From: Tistlia sp040905785
Lineage (GTDB): Bacteria; Pseudomonadota; Alphaproteobacteria; Kiloniellales; DSM-21159
NCBI RefSeq assembly: GCF_040905785.1
Contig: NZ_JBBDQW010000038.1
Span: 66,314-130,313 of the forward strand
Direction: 5' to 3'
Length of the DNA: 64,000 nt
Shown here in pieces: positions 8,495-16,812 of the stretch; positions within the stretch are counted from its first letter, which is position 1, and each line of letters opens with the position of its first letter. Below the pieces are notes generated by a model that saw nothing but the letters and a program-made list of their open reading frames with translations, was not told the DNA's origin and made no database searches. The position numbers and the translations under genes were made by a program.

Positions 8495-9781
8495 TCACCG
8501 GCCGAAGCGGGTCGTCGAGGGCAGCCAGAGAGCCAGCTCGGGCAGCAGCAGCACGGCGACCAGGCCGGCCAGCAGCAGCAGGACGTAGGGCAGGACGCCG
8601 CGCACGATCTGGCCGAGGCCGGCGCCCGAGATCGACTTGATGACGAAGAGGTTCATGCCGACCGGCGGCGTGATCAGCGCGAGCTCGAGGTTGACCATCA
8701 GCAGGATGCCGTACCAGACCGGGTCGATGCCGAGGTGCAGCATGACCGGCAGGACGATCGGCGTGGTCACCAGGATGATCGAGATCGTCTCGAGGAACAT
8801 CCCGAGCAGGAACACCAGGGCCATGACCGCGAGCAGGAAGCCGAGCTGGCCGATCTCCTGGCCCACGACCAGCGCCAGCAGGTCGCGCGGCAGGCCCAGC
8901 ACCGAGATGACGTGGCCGAACATCGCCGCGGCGCCGAGGATCAGGAACAGCATCGCCGTGGTCCGCGCGCTCTCGTGGGCCGCCTCGAGCAGCGCGCCCA
9001 GCGGCAACGCGCCGTAGGCGAAGCGCGCGATGGCGATGGCGGCGAGGGCGCCGACCGCGGCCGCCTCGGTCGCCGTGAAGATGCCCAGGTAGATGCCGCC
9101 GAGCACGACGGGCGGCAGCACCAGCGCCCAGACCGCGCGGCGCAGGGCGCCGAGGATCTCGCCCGGCCGCGCCGCCGGCAGGCGCTCGATGCGGCCGTCG
9201 ACCAGCGCGTGGAGCACGCAGAAGGCGGCGAAGAGGGCGGCCAGCAGCAGGCCGGGGACCAGGCCGGCGATGAACAGCGCGCCGATCGAGGCCTCGGTGA
9301 CCACCGAATAGAGCACCATCGGTCCGGAAGGCGGGATCAGGATGCCCAGGGTGCCGCCGGCGGCGAGCACGCCGTAGGCGACGTGCGGCCGGTAGCCGTA
9401 GCGCAGCATCTGCGGGATCGCGACCGAGCCGATGGTGAGCGCGGTGGCGACCGAGGAGCCGCTGATCGCCGCGAAGACCGTGCAGGCCAGCACCGTCGCC
9501 ACCGCCAGCCCGCCCGGCCAGTGGCGCACCAGGGTGTAGGCGAAGGCGTAGAGGTCGTCGACGATCTTGGCCTTGATCAGCACGTGAGCCATCAGGGCGA
9601 ACAGCGGGATCGCCACCAGCACGTAGTTCGAGAGCTTGGCGTAGACCTCGTCGGCCAGACCCCCGACCCGCCCCTCGACGGCGACCAGCACCACGATAGA
9701 GGTCAGGCCCAGGCCGGCGAACAGCGGGATGCCGGTCAGCAAAAGCAGGACCAGCCCGAGCAGGATCAGGATCAGCGTCAT
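8495..9781 (-). CDS. dctM: TRAP transporter large permease (DctM family)
   Basis: A 428-residue very hydrophobic protein with about a dozen membrane segments and the conserved DctM features: a GIPLFALMAHVLIKAK block, the GSSVATALTIGSVAIPQM hinge-like Gly/Ser segment, and a GTLGILIPPSGPMVLY motif. It forms the transport channel of a TRAP system that imports organic acids using an ion gradient. Third gene of dctP-dctQ-dctM on the minus strand, separated from dctQ by 30 bases that hold a 17-base triple repeat. Convergent with cysNC, with 21 bases between the stop codons. Confidence 0.95.
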   Translation of the reverse strand: MTLILILLGLVLLLLTGIPLFAGLGLTSIVVLVAVEGRVGGLADEVYAKLSNYVLVAIPLFALMAHVLIKAKIVDDLYAFAYTLVRHWPGGLAVATVLACTVFAAISGSSVATALTIGSVAIPQMLRYGYRPHVAYGVLAAGGTLGILIPPSGPMVLYSVVTEASIGALFIAGLVPGLLLAALFAAFCVLHALVDGRIERLPAARPGEILGALRRAVWALVLPPVVLGGIYLGIFTATEAAAVGALAAIAIARFAYGALPLGALLEAAHESARTTAMLFLILGAAAMFGHVISVLGLPRDLLALVVGQEIGQLGFLLAVMALVFLLGMFLETISIILVTTPIVLPVMLHLGIDPVWYGILLMVNLELALITPPVGMNLFVIKSISGAGLGQIVRGVLPYVLLLLAGLVAVLLLPELALWLPSTTRFGR

Positions 9782-9829
9782 GCCCGTCCCGCCGTCATGG
9801 CCGTCCCGCCGTCATGAGCGTCCTGCCGG
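9779..9829. repeat. Three imperfect 17-base tandem repeats over the dctQ-dctM junction
   Basis: On the plus strand a unit of the form TCATG(C/G/A)CCGTCCCGCCG recurs at a 17-base period, placing CAT triplets at 9779-9781, 9796-9798 and 9813-9815. On the coding (minus) strand this gives three evenly spaced ATGs in three different frames; only the one at 9781 reads into dctM. The first ATG overlaps the dctQ stop codon. Confidence 0.7.
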
Positions 9830-10339
9830 CGGGGCGGCCTCGGCGCCGAGCAGCCGCAGCAGGCGAACCAGGGCGGCCAGCCCGATCAGCAGGAAGCCGG
9901 CCGGTATGCTCGCCTGGATCCACCAGACCGGCAGCGCCAGGTGGCCGGTCGAGCGCAGGTCGACCATGTGCGAGAAGGCGGTCATCTGCCAGCCCGAGAC
10001 CGCCAGCACGCCGCACACCAGCAGCACGCTCAGCAGCCCGGCGATCTCGACGCCGCGCTGCCAGGCCGACGGCAGGCGGGCGCTGACCAGGTCGACCGCC
10101 AAGTGTTCGCCGCGGCGCATGACCTCGGCGCCGGCCAGCATGACCAACAGCACGACCAGATAGGAGACCAGCTCGTCGGTCCAGGCCTGCGGTCGGTTCA
10201 AGAGGTAGCGCAAGACGACGGCGTAGCCGAGCAGGCCGGCCATGGCCAGCGCGACGAGTGCGCCCAGCCATACCCCGGCCCGGCAGAGCAGGTCGATGCC
10301 GCGCCCCGAGAGGGCGAGGGCGCGGCGCAGTCCGGCCAC
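9812..10339 (-). CDS. dctQ: TRAP transporter small permease (DctQ family)
   Basis: A 175-residue four-helix membrane protein. Hydrophobic segments lie near residues 20-45, 58-80, 95-118 and 135-160; the RPQAWTDELVSYLVVLL and RRGEHLAVDLVSARLP segments match the DctQ consensus (a conserved ExL/Y pattern before helix 2 and a GxHLxVD block). It partners DctM and is thought to stabilise docking of the binding protein. The start is GTG at 10339, overlapping the dctP TAG stop by one base, so it is translationally coupled. Confidence 0.92.
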   Translation of the reverse strand: MAGLRRALALSGRGIDLLCRAGVWLGALVALAMAGLLGYAVVLRYLLNRPQAWTDELVSYLVVLLVMLAGAEVMRRGEHLAVDLVSARLPSAWQRGVEIAGLLSVLLVCGVLAVSGWQMTAFSHMVDLRSTGHLALPVWWIQASIPAGFLLIGLAALVRLLRLLGAEAAPPAGRS

Positions 10340-11352
10340 TAGAGCTTGTCGACCAGCTCGACGATCCTGGCGGCGTCGTCGCTCGATGCCTTGAAGGCCT
10401 CCATGACCGGCGGCTGCATCGCCTGCTTCCAGGCTTCGGTCTCAGCCTCGCTCTGGATGTGCAGGGTCATGCCCTTGGCCTGGAGCTGCTCGATCGCCGC
10501 CGAAGCGGTCTCGGCGGTCAGGGCGTAGGAAGCCTCCTCGGCCTTGGCCGACGCCTCGGTGATCGCGGTCCGCTGCGCCTCGGTCAGGCCGTCGAACCAG
10601 GCCGGGTTCACGAAGATGTGGAAGTAGACCGTGAAGAAGGGCGTGACCGTGCCGTAGCTCTGGACCTCATAGTACTTGCGGCTATAGGCGGCCGAGACGT
10701 CGGTCAGGCCGGCGTCGATGACGCCGGTCTGCAGGCCCTGGTAGACCTCGGAGCCCGGCATCGCCGTCGGCGCCGCGCCGTTGGCCGCGAAGGCCTCGTC
10801 GACCAGCTTGTTGAGGCCGCGGATCTTCAGCCCCTGAAAATCCGCCACCTCGACGATCGGCTTCTTCGCCGAGGTGAAGATCGAGCTGTTGGTGGTGAAC
10901 AGCCAGGCGACGTTGCGCACACCCTTCCCGAGCAGCTTTTCCTCGAGCAGCTGCGCGGCGTCCGAGCCCGGGAAGCGCTTCACCCGCTCGATGTCGGTCA
11001 TGAAGTAGGGCAGCGTCACCACGTTCATCTCGGGAATCGTGTTGCCCCACTGGAAGTTCACCGAGATCGCCGCCTCGATCTGGCCGCGGGCGACCGCGGG
11101 GAAGTTCTGGTCAGGCTTGAAGGCTGTGTTGGCGCCCAGCACCTCGACGGCGAGCGTGCCCTCCGACAGGCGCTCGACGTCAGCCGCCCACTGGTCGACC
11201 AGCTGGGCGATATGGTGCGCGGGCGGCAGCTGATGGCTGACCCGCATAACGGTCTGGGCTTCGGCCTGGCCGGCTCCGGCGGAGCCGCCCGCCAGGACAG
11301 CCGCGGACAGCAGCGCGGCGACGACGGCGCGACGGCGCGTGATCCTTGTCAT
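10339..11352 (-). CDS. dctP: TRAP transporter solute-binding protein (DctP family)
   Basis: A 337-residue periplasmic binding protein. The ATG at 11352 is preceded by GGGAGGAAGAGA on the coding strand and is followed by an arginine-rich n-region (TRITRRR), a hydrophobic core and an AxA-type cleavage site (GQAEA). Mature-protein motifs include MRVSHQLPPAHHIAQ at the N-terminus and the conserved FQGLKIRG segment, whose arginine normally salt-bridges the ligand carboxylate. The ligand is therefore probably an organic acid, but which one cannot be told. First gene of dctPQM; a 724-base non-coding region lies upstream. Confidence 0.94.
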   Translation of the reverse strand: MTRITRRRAVVAALLSAAVLAGGSAGAGQAEAQTVMRVSHQLPPAHHIAQLVDQWAADVERLSEGTLAVEVLGANTAFKPDQNFPAVARGQIEAAISVNFQWGNTIPEMNVVTLPYFMTDIERVKRFPGSDAAQLLEEKLLGKGVRNVAWLFTTNSSIFTSAKKPIVEVADFQGLKIRGLNKLVDEAFAANGAAPTAMPGSEVYQGLQTGVIDAGLTDVSAAYSRKYYEVQSYGTVTPFFTVYFHIFVNPAWFDGLTEAQRTAITEASAKAEEASYALTAETASAAIEQLQAKGMTLHIQSEAETEAWKQAMQPPVMEAFKASSDDAARIVELVDKL

Positions 11353-11611
11353 TCTCTTCCTCCCGGTAGGCGGCCGGCTGCACTGCCGGCCGCATTGTTC
11401 TTGGCGTCGGCGATGCTGCAGCAAAGCCCGCGGGCAGGCAATCGCCGCGCGCGTAGGGCGCAGGAGACGGAACCGACGCAGAAAGGCGGCCCGCCGGCTG
11501 GCGCCGCGGGCCGCGAGGTCTGGCAAGCGCGCCAGGGAGTATCTCGAAGAAGGGAGTTCGGAGTCGGGAAGAAGAAGAAGTCGCCACTGCCGGACCGGAG
11601 AAGACACCGCT

Positions 11612-11647
11612 GGGGCCCACCGGCCGGCACGCTGTCCGGTGGGCCCC
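11612..11647. repeat. Perfect 12-base inverted repeat (hairpin)
   Basis: GGGGCCCACCGG at 11612-11623 and its exact reverse complement at 11636-11647, with a 12-base loop. Very stable if transcribed. No T-run follows on either strand, so I do not call it an intrinsic terminator. It lies 260 bases upstream of dctP, where it could act as a leader hairpin. Confidence 0.75.
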
Positions 11648-11743
11648 TGGGTGCGCCTGCGCCGCGTTGGGGGGCGCTGCACAGGCCTCGCGAACGCTTC
11701 TTTCGAAGCGACCCCGCCCCGGGTCGGTCGGGGACACATCAAC

Positions 11744-11817
11744 CAGACAAATTCTGCCTTACCTGGCAGTTCTGGTCGAGCAGACGAATTCTGCCTTACC
11801 TGACAGTGCTGGTCGAG
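11744..11817. repeat. 37-base tandem duplication
   Basis: Two abutting 37-base units, 11744-11780 and 11781-11817, matching at 34 of 37 positions (differences are a/g, g/a and t/g). Each contains AATTCTGCCTTACCTG and ends in CTGGTCGAG. No spacer is present, so it is not CRISPR-like. It may be a duplicated protein-binding site upstream of dctP or the residue of a duplicated mobile end. Confidence 0.85.
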
Positions 11818-11910
11818 TCTTTATTTGATGACATGCCCCCGAAACCTCTCCCGACAAAGAATACGATCTGCTTTCTTCTTGTCGCAAAAGTGGCTTCATA
11901 GTGGTCATTA

Positions 11911-11925
11911 CTTGTTCGGAACAAG
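11911..11925. promoter_or_regulatory. 7-1-7 palindrome, possible operator
   Basis: CTTGTTC, one G, then GAACAAG: a perfect 15-base palindrome in a region without genes, about 560 bases upstream of dctP and 150 bases beyond the ileS stop. The size suits a dimeric helix-turn-helix regulator. No regulator gene is adjacent and the target is unknown. Confidence 0.35.
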
Positions 11926-12076
11926 GCAGGAAAATGACTGCGAACTCCTGCGAATTCCGACGCATTGGCCGTCGAGGCGCACAGGCACAGACCCGCGCCG
12001 CCGCGACCGTTCAGGCGCTGGGACCGTTCGGGCACGGGCAAGCGAAGGGCGGTTACCCCCGGGCCGGCCGCGGGAC

Positions 12077-15000
12077 TCAGGCTGCGCTCTTCTCGACCGC
12101 CACCTGGACGTCCCGGCCCTCGAGCTTGTGCGCCATGGCGAAGCCGCCGAGCGGCCCGGCGTTGAGCCTGAGCTCAACGGCAAGGGTCTCGCGACGCACC
12201 TGCTCCCCGTGCTCGGCGACCGCGCCAGCCACCTCCTCCGGCAACTCGGCCGACAGGCGGATCCGGTCGGTGACCGCCAGGCCCGCCTCCTTGCGCGTCT
12301 GCTGGACCATGCGCACGAAGTCGCGCGCCCAGCCCTCGCGCTTCAGCTCGTCGTAGACCCGGGTGTCGAGCACGACCACGCCGGCGCCGCCGTCGAAGGG
12401 CTCGGAGTCGAGGCCCTCGCCGGCGACGACGCGCAGCGTGAAGTCCTCGGGCGCAAGCTCGAGGCCGGCGATCGCGACCTTGCCCCCGGACATCGGGCTC
12501 CACTCGCCGGAACGCGCCGCCGCCATCACTTCCTTCATCTTGCCGCCGATGCGCCGGCCGATCTGCGGATTGACCTTGAGCTCCTGGCGGCCCATAGCCG
12601 CAGGATCGCCGGTGAAGGCGATCTCCTTGACGTTGACCTCCTCGGCGATGACCGAGCGGTAGGGCTCCAGGCGGGGCGCCTCGGCGTGGGCGACGGTCAG
12701 GCGCTTAAGCGGCAGGCGCGTGCGCAGCCCCTTGCCCTCGCGCAGTGCCATCACGGCCGTGCAGATCTCGCGCACCCGGTCCATCTCGGCGACCAGGCCG
12801 CGCTCGGCCGGCAGGCTCTCGGCGGCCGGCCAGTCGGCGAGGTGCACGGAGTCGGCCCCGGTCAGGCTGCGGTAGATGCGCTCGGTCACGAAGGGCAGCA
12901 GCGGCGCCATCGCCTCGCAGAAGGTGACCAGCGCCGTGTAGAGCGTGTCGTAGGCGTCGCGCTTGTCGGCGGCGTCGCGCTTGCCTGCATCGCCCGGCTC
13001 GCTCCCGGCCGCCTCCTCGCGCCAGAAGCGGGCCCGCGAGCGCCGGATGTACCAGTTGTTGAGGGCGTCGATGTAGCCCGGCACGACGGCATAGGCGCCC
13101 GGCAGATCGTTGAGGTCGAGCCGCTCCTGCAGGCGCTCGACCAGCTCGCGGGTCTTGGCCAGGACGTAGCGGTCGAGCAGACCGGCCTGGTCGCTGCGCC
13201 GGGTCGCGCGGTAGCCGTCGATGTTGGCGTAGAGCGTGAAGAAGTAATAGGCGTTCCAGATCGGGATGATCGCCTGGCGCAGCGCCTGGGCGATGCCGCG
13301 CCCGTCCTTGGGCATGGCCAGGTCGCCGCCGACCATCAGCGGCGAGGAGACCATGTACCAGCGCAGGGCGTCGGCGCCGTAGGTGTCGAAGACCTCGGTC
13401 GGGTCCGGATAGTTCATCAGCCGCTTCGAGAGCTTCTGCTTGTTCTCGTCCAGCACGACGCCGTGGCAGACGCAGTTGCGGAAGGGCGCGCGGTCGAAGA
13501 GCGCCGTCGAGAGCACCATCAGCGTGTAGAACCAGCCGCGCGTCTGGGCGACGTACTCGACGATGAAGTCGGCCGGGAAGTTCGCCTCGAAGCGCTCCTT
13601 GTTCTCGAAGGGATAGTGCAGCTGGGCGAAGGGCATCGAGCCGGAATCGAACCAGACGTCGAGCACCTCGGTGACCCGCCGCATCGTCGCCTTGCCCGAG
13701 GGATCGTCCGGGTTCGGCCGGGTCAGCTGGTCGATCATCGGCCGGTGCAGGTCGTCGGGGCGCACCCCGAAGTCGCGTTCGATCTCGTCCAGGCTGCCGT
13801 AGACGTCGATGCGCGGAAAGGCGGGGTCGTCGCTCTTCCAGACCGGGATCGGGCAGCCCCAGAAGCGGTTGCGGCTGACGTTCCAGTCGCGCGCGTTCTC
13901 CAGCCAGTTGCCGAACAGGCCGTCTCGCACGTGGGCCGGGGTCCAGACGATCTCGCGGTTGAGCTCGACCATGCGGTCGCGGAAGGCCGTCACCTTCACG
14001 TACCAGGCGTTGATCGCCTTGTAGATCAGCGGCGTGTCGGTGCGCCAGCAGTGCGGATAGTTGTGCAGGTAGGTCTCGTGGCGCACCACGAGGCCGCGCG
14101 CCTTGAGGTCGCGGATGATGTCCTTGTTGGCCTCGATGACGTTCTGGCCCTGGTAGTCCGGCACTTCGGCGGTGAAGTTGCCGGCCTCGTCGACCGGAAC
14201 GACCAGCGGAATCTCATGGGCCATGGCGAGCTCGAGATCGTCCTCGCCGAAGCCGGGCGCGATGTGCACGCAGCCGGTGCCCTCGGCGACCTCGACGAAG
14301 TCGGCGGCCAGCACCACGAAAGCCCGCGGCGTGTCCTTGAAATAGGGGAACAGCGGCTCGTAGCGGCGGCCGGCAAGCTCGCTGCCCTTGAGCGTGGCGA
14401 CCCGGGTCCAGTCGCCGAGCTCCTTGGCGTAGCGCTCGAGCGCCGCCTCGCCCAGAACCAGGCGCTCGCCGTCCTTCTCGACGACCGCGTAATCGAGCTC
14501 GGGGCCGACCGCCAGCGCCAGGTTCGACGGCAGGGTCCAGGGCGTCGTGGTCCAGGCCAGCAGGCGCGTGGGGCCCGTCTTCCCCTCCGCGTCTCCCGGC
14601 GCCGGCTGCAGCAGGAAGCCGACGGTCAGCGCCGGGTCCTGGCGCTCGCGGTAGGCGTTGTCGAGCCGGGTCTCGAAGTTCGAGAGCGGCGTCTGCACCG
14701 CCCAGCTGTAGGGCACGACCCGGTAGCCCTCGTAGACCCAGCCCTTGTCGAAGAGCTGCTTGAAGCCCCAGATCACGCTCTCCATGAACGGCAGGTTCAT
14801 GGTCTTGTAGTCGTTCTCGAAATCGACCCAGCGGCCCTCGCGGGTGACGTAGTCGCGCCACTCCTCCGTGAAGCGCATGACCGAGACGCGGCAGTGCGCG
14901 TTGAATTCGGCGATGCCGTATTTGAGGATCTCCTGGCGGCCCGAAATGCCGAGCTCCTTCTCGGCGGTCAGCTCGGCCGGCAGGCCGTGGCAGTCCCAGC

Positions 15001-15292
15001 CGAAGCGGCGCTCGACGCGCCGCCCGCGCATGGTCCGGTAACGCGGCACGATGTCCTTGACGAAGCCGGTGACCAAGTGGCCGTAGTGCGGCAGGCCGTT
15101 GGCGAAGGGCGGGCCGTCGTAGAAGACGAACTCGTTGCTCGCGCCCTCGGGCCCCTTGGCCGGCCGATCCTCGACCGAGCGCTCGAAGATCCTCTCCCGC
15201 TCCCAGTAGGCGAGCGTCTCCTGCTCGATCGCCGGAAAGCTCGGGTTCGGGTCGGCCTCTGGGTAAGGCGCAGCAGCGCCGTCATCGCGCAT
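12077..15292 (-). CDS. ileS: Isoleucyl-tRNA synthetase, eukaryote-like type 2
   Basis: A 1071-residue class I synthetase that charges tRNA-Ile. The signature motifs are those of cytosolic-eukaryote/type 2 enzymes: HYGH (69-72) within PPFANGLPHYGHLV in place of the bacterial HIGH context, and KLSKR (620-624) followed by LMNYPDPTEVFD in place of KMSKS-LGN. Other hallmarks are FGWDCHGLPAE, the editing-domain TTPWTLPSNLALAV and QTRGWFYTLMVLSTALF. Length also fits type 2 rather than the roughly 940-residue type 1. The ATG at 15292 is preferred: the frame continues 40 codons upstream, but that stretch is Arg/Gly-rich and covers the promoter of the divergent tRNA-Ile. Type 2 enzymes are typically mupirocin-resistant (family knowledge). 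Confidence 0.95.
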   Translation of the reverse strand: MRDDGAAAPYPEADPNPSFPAIEQETLAYWERERIFERSVEDRPAKGPEGASNEFVFYDGPPFANGLPHYGHLVTGFVKDIVPRYRTMRGRRVERRFGWDCHGLPAELTAEKELGISGRQEILKYGIAEFNAHCRVSVMRFTEEWRDYVTREGRWVDFENDYKTMNLPFMESVIWGFKQLFDKGWVYEGYRVVPYSWAVQTPLSNFETRLDNAYRERQDPALTVGFLLQPAPGDAEGKTGPTRLLAWTTTPWTLPSNLALAVGPELDYAVVEKDGERLVLGEAALERYAKELGDWTRVATLKGSELAGRRYEPLFPYFKDTPRAFVVLAADFVEVAEGTGCVHIAPGFGEDDLELAMAHEIPLVVPVDEAGNFTAEVPDYQGQNVIEANKDIIRDLKARGLVVRHETYLHNYPHCWRTDTPLIYKAINAWYVKVTAFRDRMVELNREIVWTPAHVRDGLFGNWLENARDWNVSRNRFWGCPIPVWKSDDPAFPRIDVYGSLDEIERDFGVRPDDLHRPMIDQLTRPNPDDPSGKATMRRVTEVLDVWFDSGSMPFAQLHYPFENKERFEANFPADFIVEYVAQTRGWFYTLMVLSTALFDRAPFRNCVCHGVVLDENKQKLSKRLMNYPDPTEVFDTYGADALRWYMVSSPLMVGGDLAMPKDGRGIAQALRQAIIPIWNAYYFFTLYANIDGYRATRRSDQAGLLDRYVLAKTRELVERLQERLDLNDLPGAYAVVPGYIDALNNWYIRRSRARFWREEAAGSEPGDAGKRDAADKRDAYDTLYTALVTFCEAMAPLLPFVTERIYRSLTGADSVHLADWPAAESLPAERGLVAEMDRVREICTAVMALREGKGLRTRLPLKRLTVAHAEAPRLEPYRSVIAEEVNVKEIAFTGDPAAMGRQELKVNPQIGRRIGGKMKEVMAAARSGEWSPMSGGKVAIAGLELAPEDFTLRVVAGEGLDSEPFDGGAGVVVLDTRVYDELKREGWARDFVRMVQQTRKEAGLAVTDRIRLSAELPEEVAGAVAEHGEQVRRETLAVELRLNAGPLGGFAMAHKLEGRDVQVAVEKSAA

Positions 15293-15405
15293 CGCTCGGG
15301 CTCGTTTCTCGATGGTTTCTGTAAGGGTCCGCGAGACATAGCGCCGCCCGCGAGCCCTTGTCCAGCCGGGCGGGCCGGAGCGGCCGCGGAACCGATGCGC
15401 GAGGC

Positions 15406-15436
15406 TTGACAAGCGCGGGGCCGGACCGCTTATAAA
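15406..15436 (+). promoter_or_regulatory. Sigma70-type promoter of tRNA-Ile
   Basis: A perfect TTGACA at 15406-15411 and TATAAA at 15431-15436 (TTATAA one base earlier gives an 18-base spacer), ending 14 bases before the tRNA. The GC-rich stretch between the -10 and the tRNA is typical of stringently controlled stable-RNA promoters. Confidence 0.75.
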
Positions 15437-15450
15437 GCGCTCCCTTGCGG

Positions 15451-15527
15451 GGGCCCGTAGCTCAGTTGGTTAGAGCGCTCGCCTGATAAGCGGGAGGTCG
15501 GTAGTTCAAGTCTACCCGGGCCCACCA
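15451..15527 (+). tRNA. tRNA-Ile (anticodon GAT)
   Basis: 77 bases including an encoded CCA tail. The acceptor stem is GGGCCCG paired with CGGGCCC; the D arm is in GCTCAGTTGGTTAGAGC; the anticodon GAT is at 15485-15487 within CCTGATAAG; the T loop reads GTTCAAGTC. In many proteobacteria tRNA-Ile(GAT) lies inside rRNA operons next to tRNA-Ala; here it stands alone with its own strong promoter, divergent from ileS, 159 bases from the ileS start codon. Confidence 0.97.
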
Positions 15528-15750
15528 TCCTCTTCGAGAAGGGGCGCTCGCCTCAGGCGATATTCTTCCGAAAGTTGCAGTCCGCCGCTCAAGCATTGGA
15601 TGTGCTTGGGATTCGACGGATGATTCACCAACTCTTCACCGCCGCCTTCCGATAGAATCTCCAGGGTAAACCGTCGAGCGCGTCGGCCGACCCGACAGCG
15701 CTTCGGCCGAGCGTTGCCGTGCCTGGCGCGGCCAGACGAGAGGGGGCTTC

Positions 15751-16782
15751 ATGCGGCGCGCGATCTCTCGGTACGGCTTGGTTGCCGGCCTGCTGTCGCT
15801 CCTAGCGGCACCGGCCCCTGTCCTGGCGCAGGCCGAGGGCCCTGCCCTGGAGCGGATCCGCAGCGAGGGCCTGCTGCGCTGCGGCGTGGTGCGCACCGGT
15901 CCCGGCGTCTCCGAGACCGACAGCCTGGGCGTCTGGCGCGGCTTCTTCCCGGACTACTGCCGGGCGCTGGCTGCGGCGGTGCTGGGCGACGCCGAGGCCG
16001 TCGAGTTCGTGGAGGTCAGCTACACGGTACGCTTCGAGGCGCTCCGCGAGGGCGCCTTCGACGTCCTGATGGGCAACACGACCTGGACGGCATCGCGCGA
16101 CACCGCGCTCGGCCTCGCCTTCACCGCGCCGCTCTACTACGACGGCCAGGGCTTCATGGCGAGCAAGGCGCTCGGCGCCACCAAGCTTGCCGATGTCGGA
16201 GAGGCGACGGTCTGCGTCCACCGCAACACCACGACCATCGCCACGCTCGAGGAGCTGGTCGCGACGCGGGGCCTGCGGCTCGAGATCCGCGGCTTCGATT
16301 CCACCGAGGGCGTCTATGACGCCTTCTTCGCGCACGACTGCGAGATCCTGAGCCAGGACCGCATCGCCCTGACCTCTGTGAGGCTCAGCCGCGCGCCCGA
16401 CCCCGAAGACTACGTCCTCTTCACCGACGTCGTCTCGAAGGAGCCGCTCGGCCCGGCCCTGCGCAGCGGGGACGAGGCCTGGTTCGACGTCGTGCAGTGG
16501 ACGGTCTTCGCCACCTTCCTGGCGGAGGAGCTCGGCATCCGATCGGATACGCTGGCCAGCCACCTGGACAGCCCGAGGCCCGAGACCCGGCGGCTCCTTG
16601 GCACCGATCCCGGGATCGGCCGCGACCTCGGCCTGACCTACGACTGGGCGCGGCAGGTGATCGCCCAGGTCGGCAACTACGAGGAAATCTTCGAGCGCAA
16701 CCTCGCGCCGCTCGGCCTCGACCGGGGCTTGAACAGGCCGTGGAGCGAGGGCGGCCTGCTCTACGCTCCGCCCCTGCGCTAG
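15751..16782 (+). CDS. General L-amino-acid ABC transporter substrate-binding protein (AapJ/BztA-like)
   Basis: A 343-residue periplasmic binding protein (SBP_bac_3 family) with a signal peptide (MRRAISRYGLVAGLLSLLA, cleavage near APVLAQA) and a GAGAGGGGG ribosome-binding site. The segments GLLRCGVVRTGPG, DYCRALAAAVLGD, VHRNTTTIATLEE and the C-terminal NYEEIFERNLAPLGL ... RGLNRPW ... GGLLYAPPLR are those of AapJ-type proteins, which bind a wide range of L-amino acids. No permease or ATPase gene is adjacent; instead a histidine kinase begins 30 bases downstream. This suggests a sensing rather than a transport role, by analogy with TorT/TorS-type pairs (inference). Confidence 0.9.
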   Translation: MRRAISRYGLVAGLLSLLAAPAPVLAQAEGPALERIRSEGLLRCGVVRTGPGVSETDSLGVWRGFFPDYCRALAAAVLGDAEAVEFVEVSYTVRFEALREGAFDVLMGNTTWTASRDTALGLAFTAPLYYDGQGFMASKALGATKLADVGEATVCVHRNTTTIATLEELVATRGLRLEIRGFDSTEGVYDAFFAHDCEILSQDRIALTSVRLSRAPDPEDYVLFTDVVSKEPLGPALRSGDEAWFDVVQWTVFATFLAEELGIRSDTLASHLDSPRPETRRLLGTDPGIGRDLGLTYDWARQVIAQVGNYEEIFERNLAPLGLDRGLNRPWSEGGLLYAPPLR

Positions 16783-16812
16783 CGTCCCGGCGGCAGACCG
16801 GAGAAGCAGCGC

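Larger units (their letters stand above)
11353..12076. other. 724-base non-coding region between dctP and ileS
   Basis: No convincing gene in any frame. It holds a 12-base perfect inverted repeat (11612-11647), a 37-base tandem duplication (11744-11817) and a 7-1-7 palindrome (11911-11925), listed separately. The part from about 11735 to 11960 is noticeably less GC-rich than its flanks. It contains the dctPQM promoter and the 3' side of ileS. A decayed gene or a small RNA is possible, but I cannot support either. Confidence 0.6.

Noticed and set aside
11612..11647. Hairpin considered as a terminator for ileS or dctP
   Set aside because: Perfect stem but no T-run on either strand and too far from both stop codons.
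11744..11817. Tandem repeat considered as a minimal CRISPR array
   Set aside because: Only two units, directly abutting without spacer, not palindromic, and no cas genes nearby.
11825..15409. A plus-strand open frame of almost 1200 codons opposite ileS
   Set aside because: It is an antisense shadow caused by high GC at third positions; composition (Arg, Ala, Gly, Asp, His, Val) is typical of such shadows and no family is recognisable.
15451..15527. tRNA-Ile considered as part of an rRNA operon
   Set aside because: No 16S or 23S sequence and no tRNA-Ala around it; its own promoter is adjacent.
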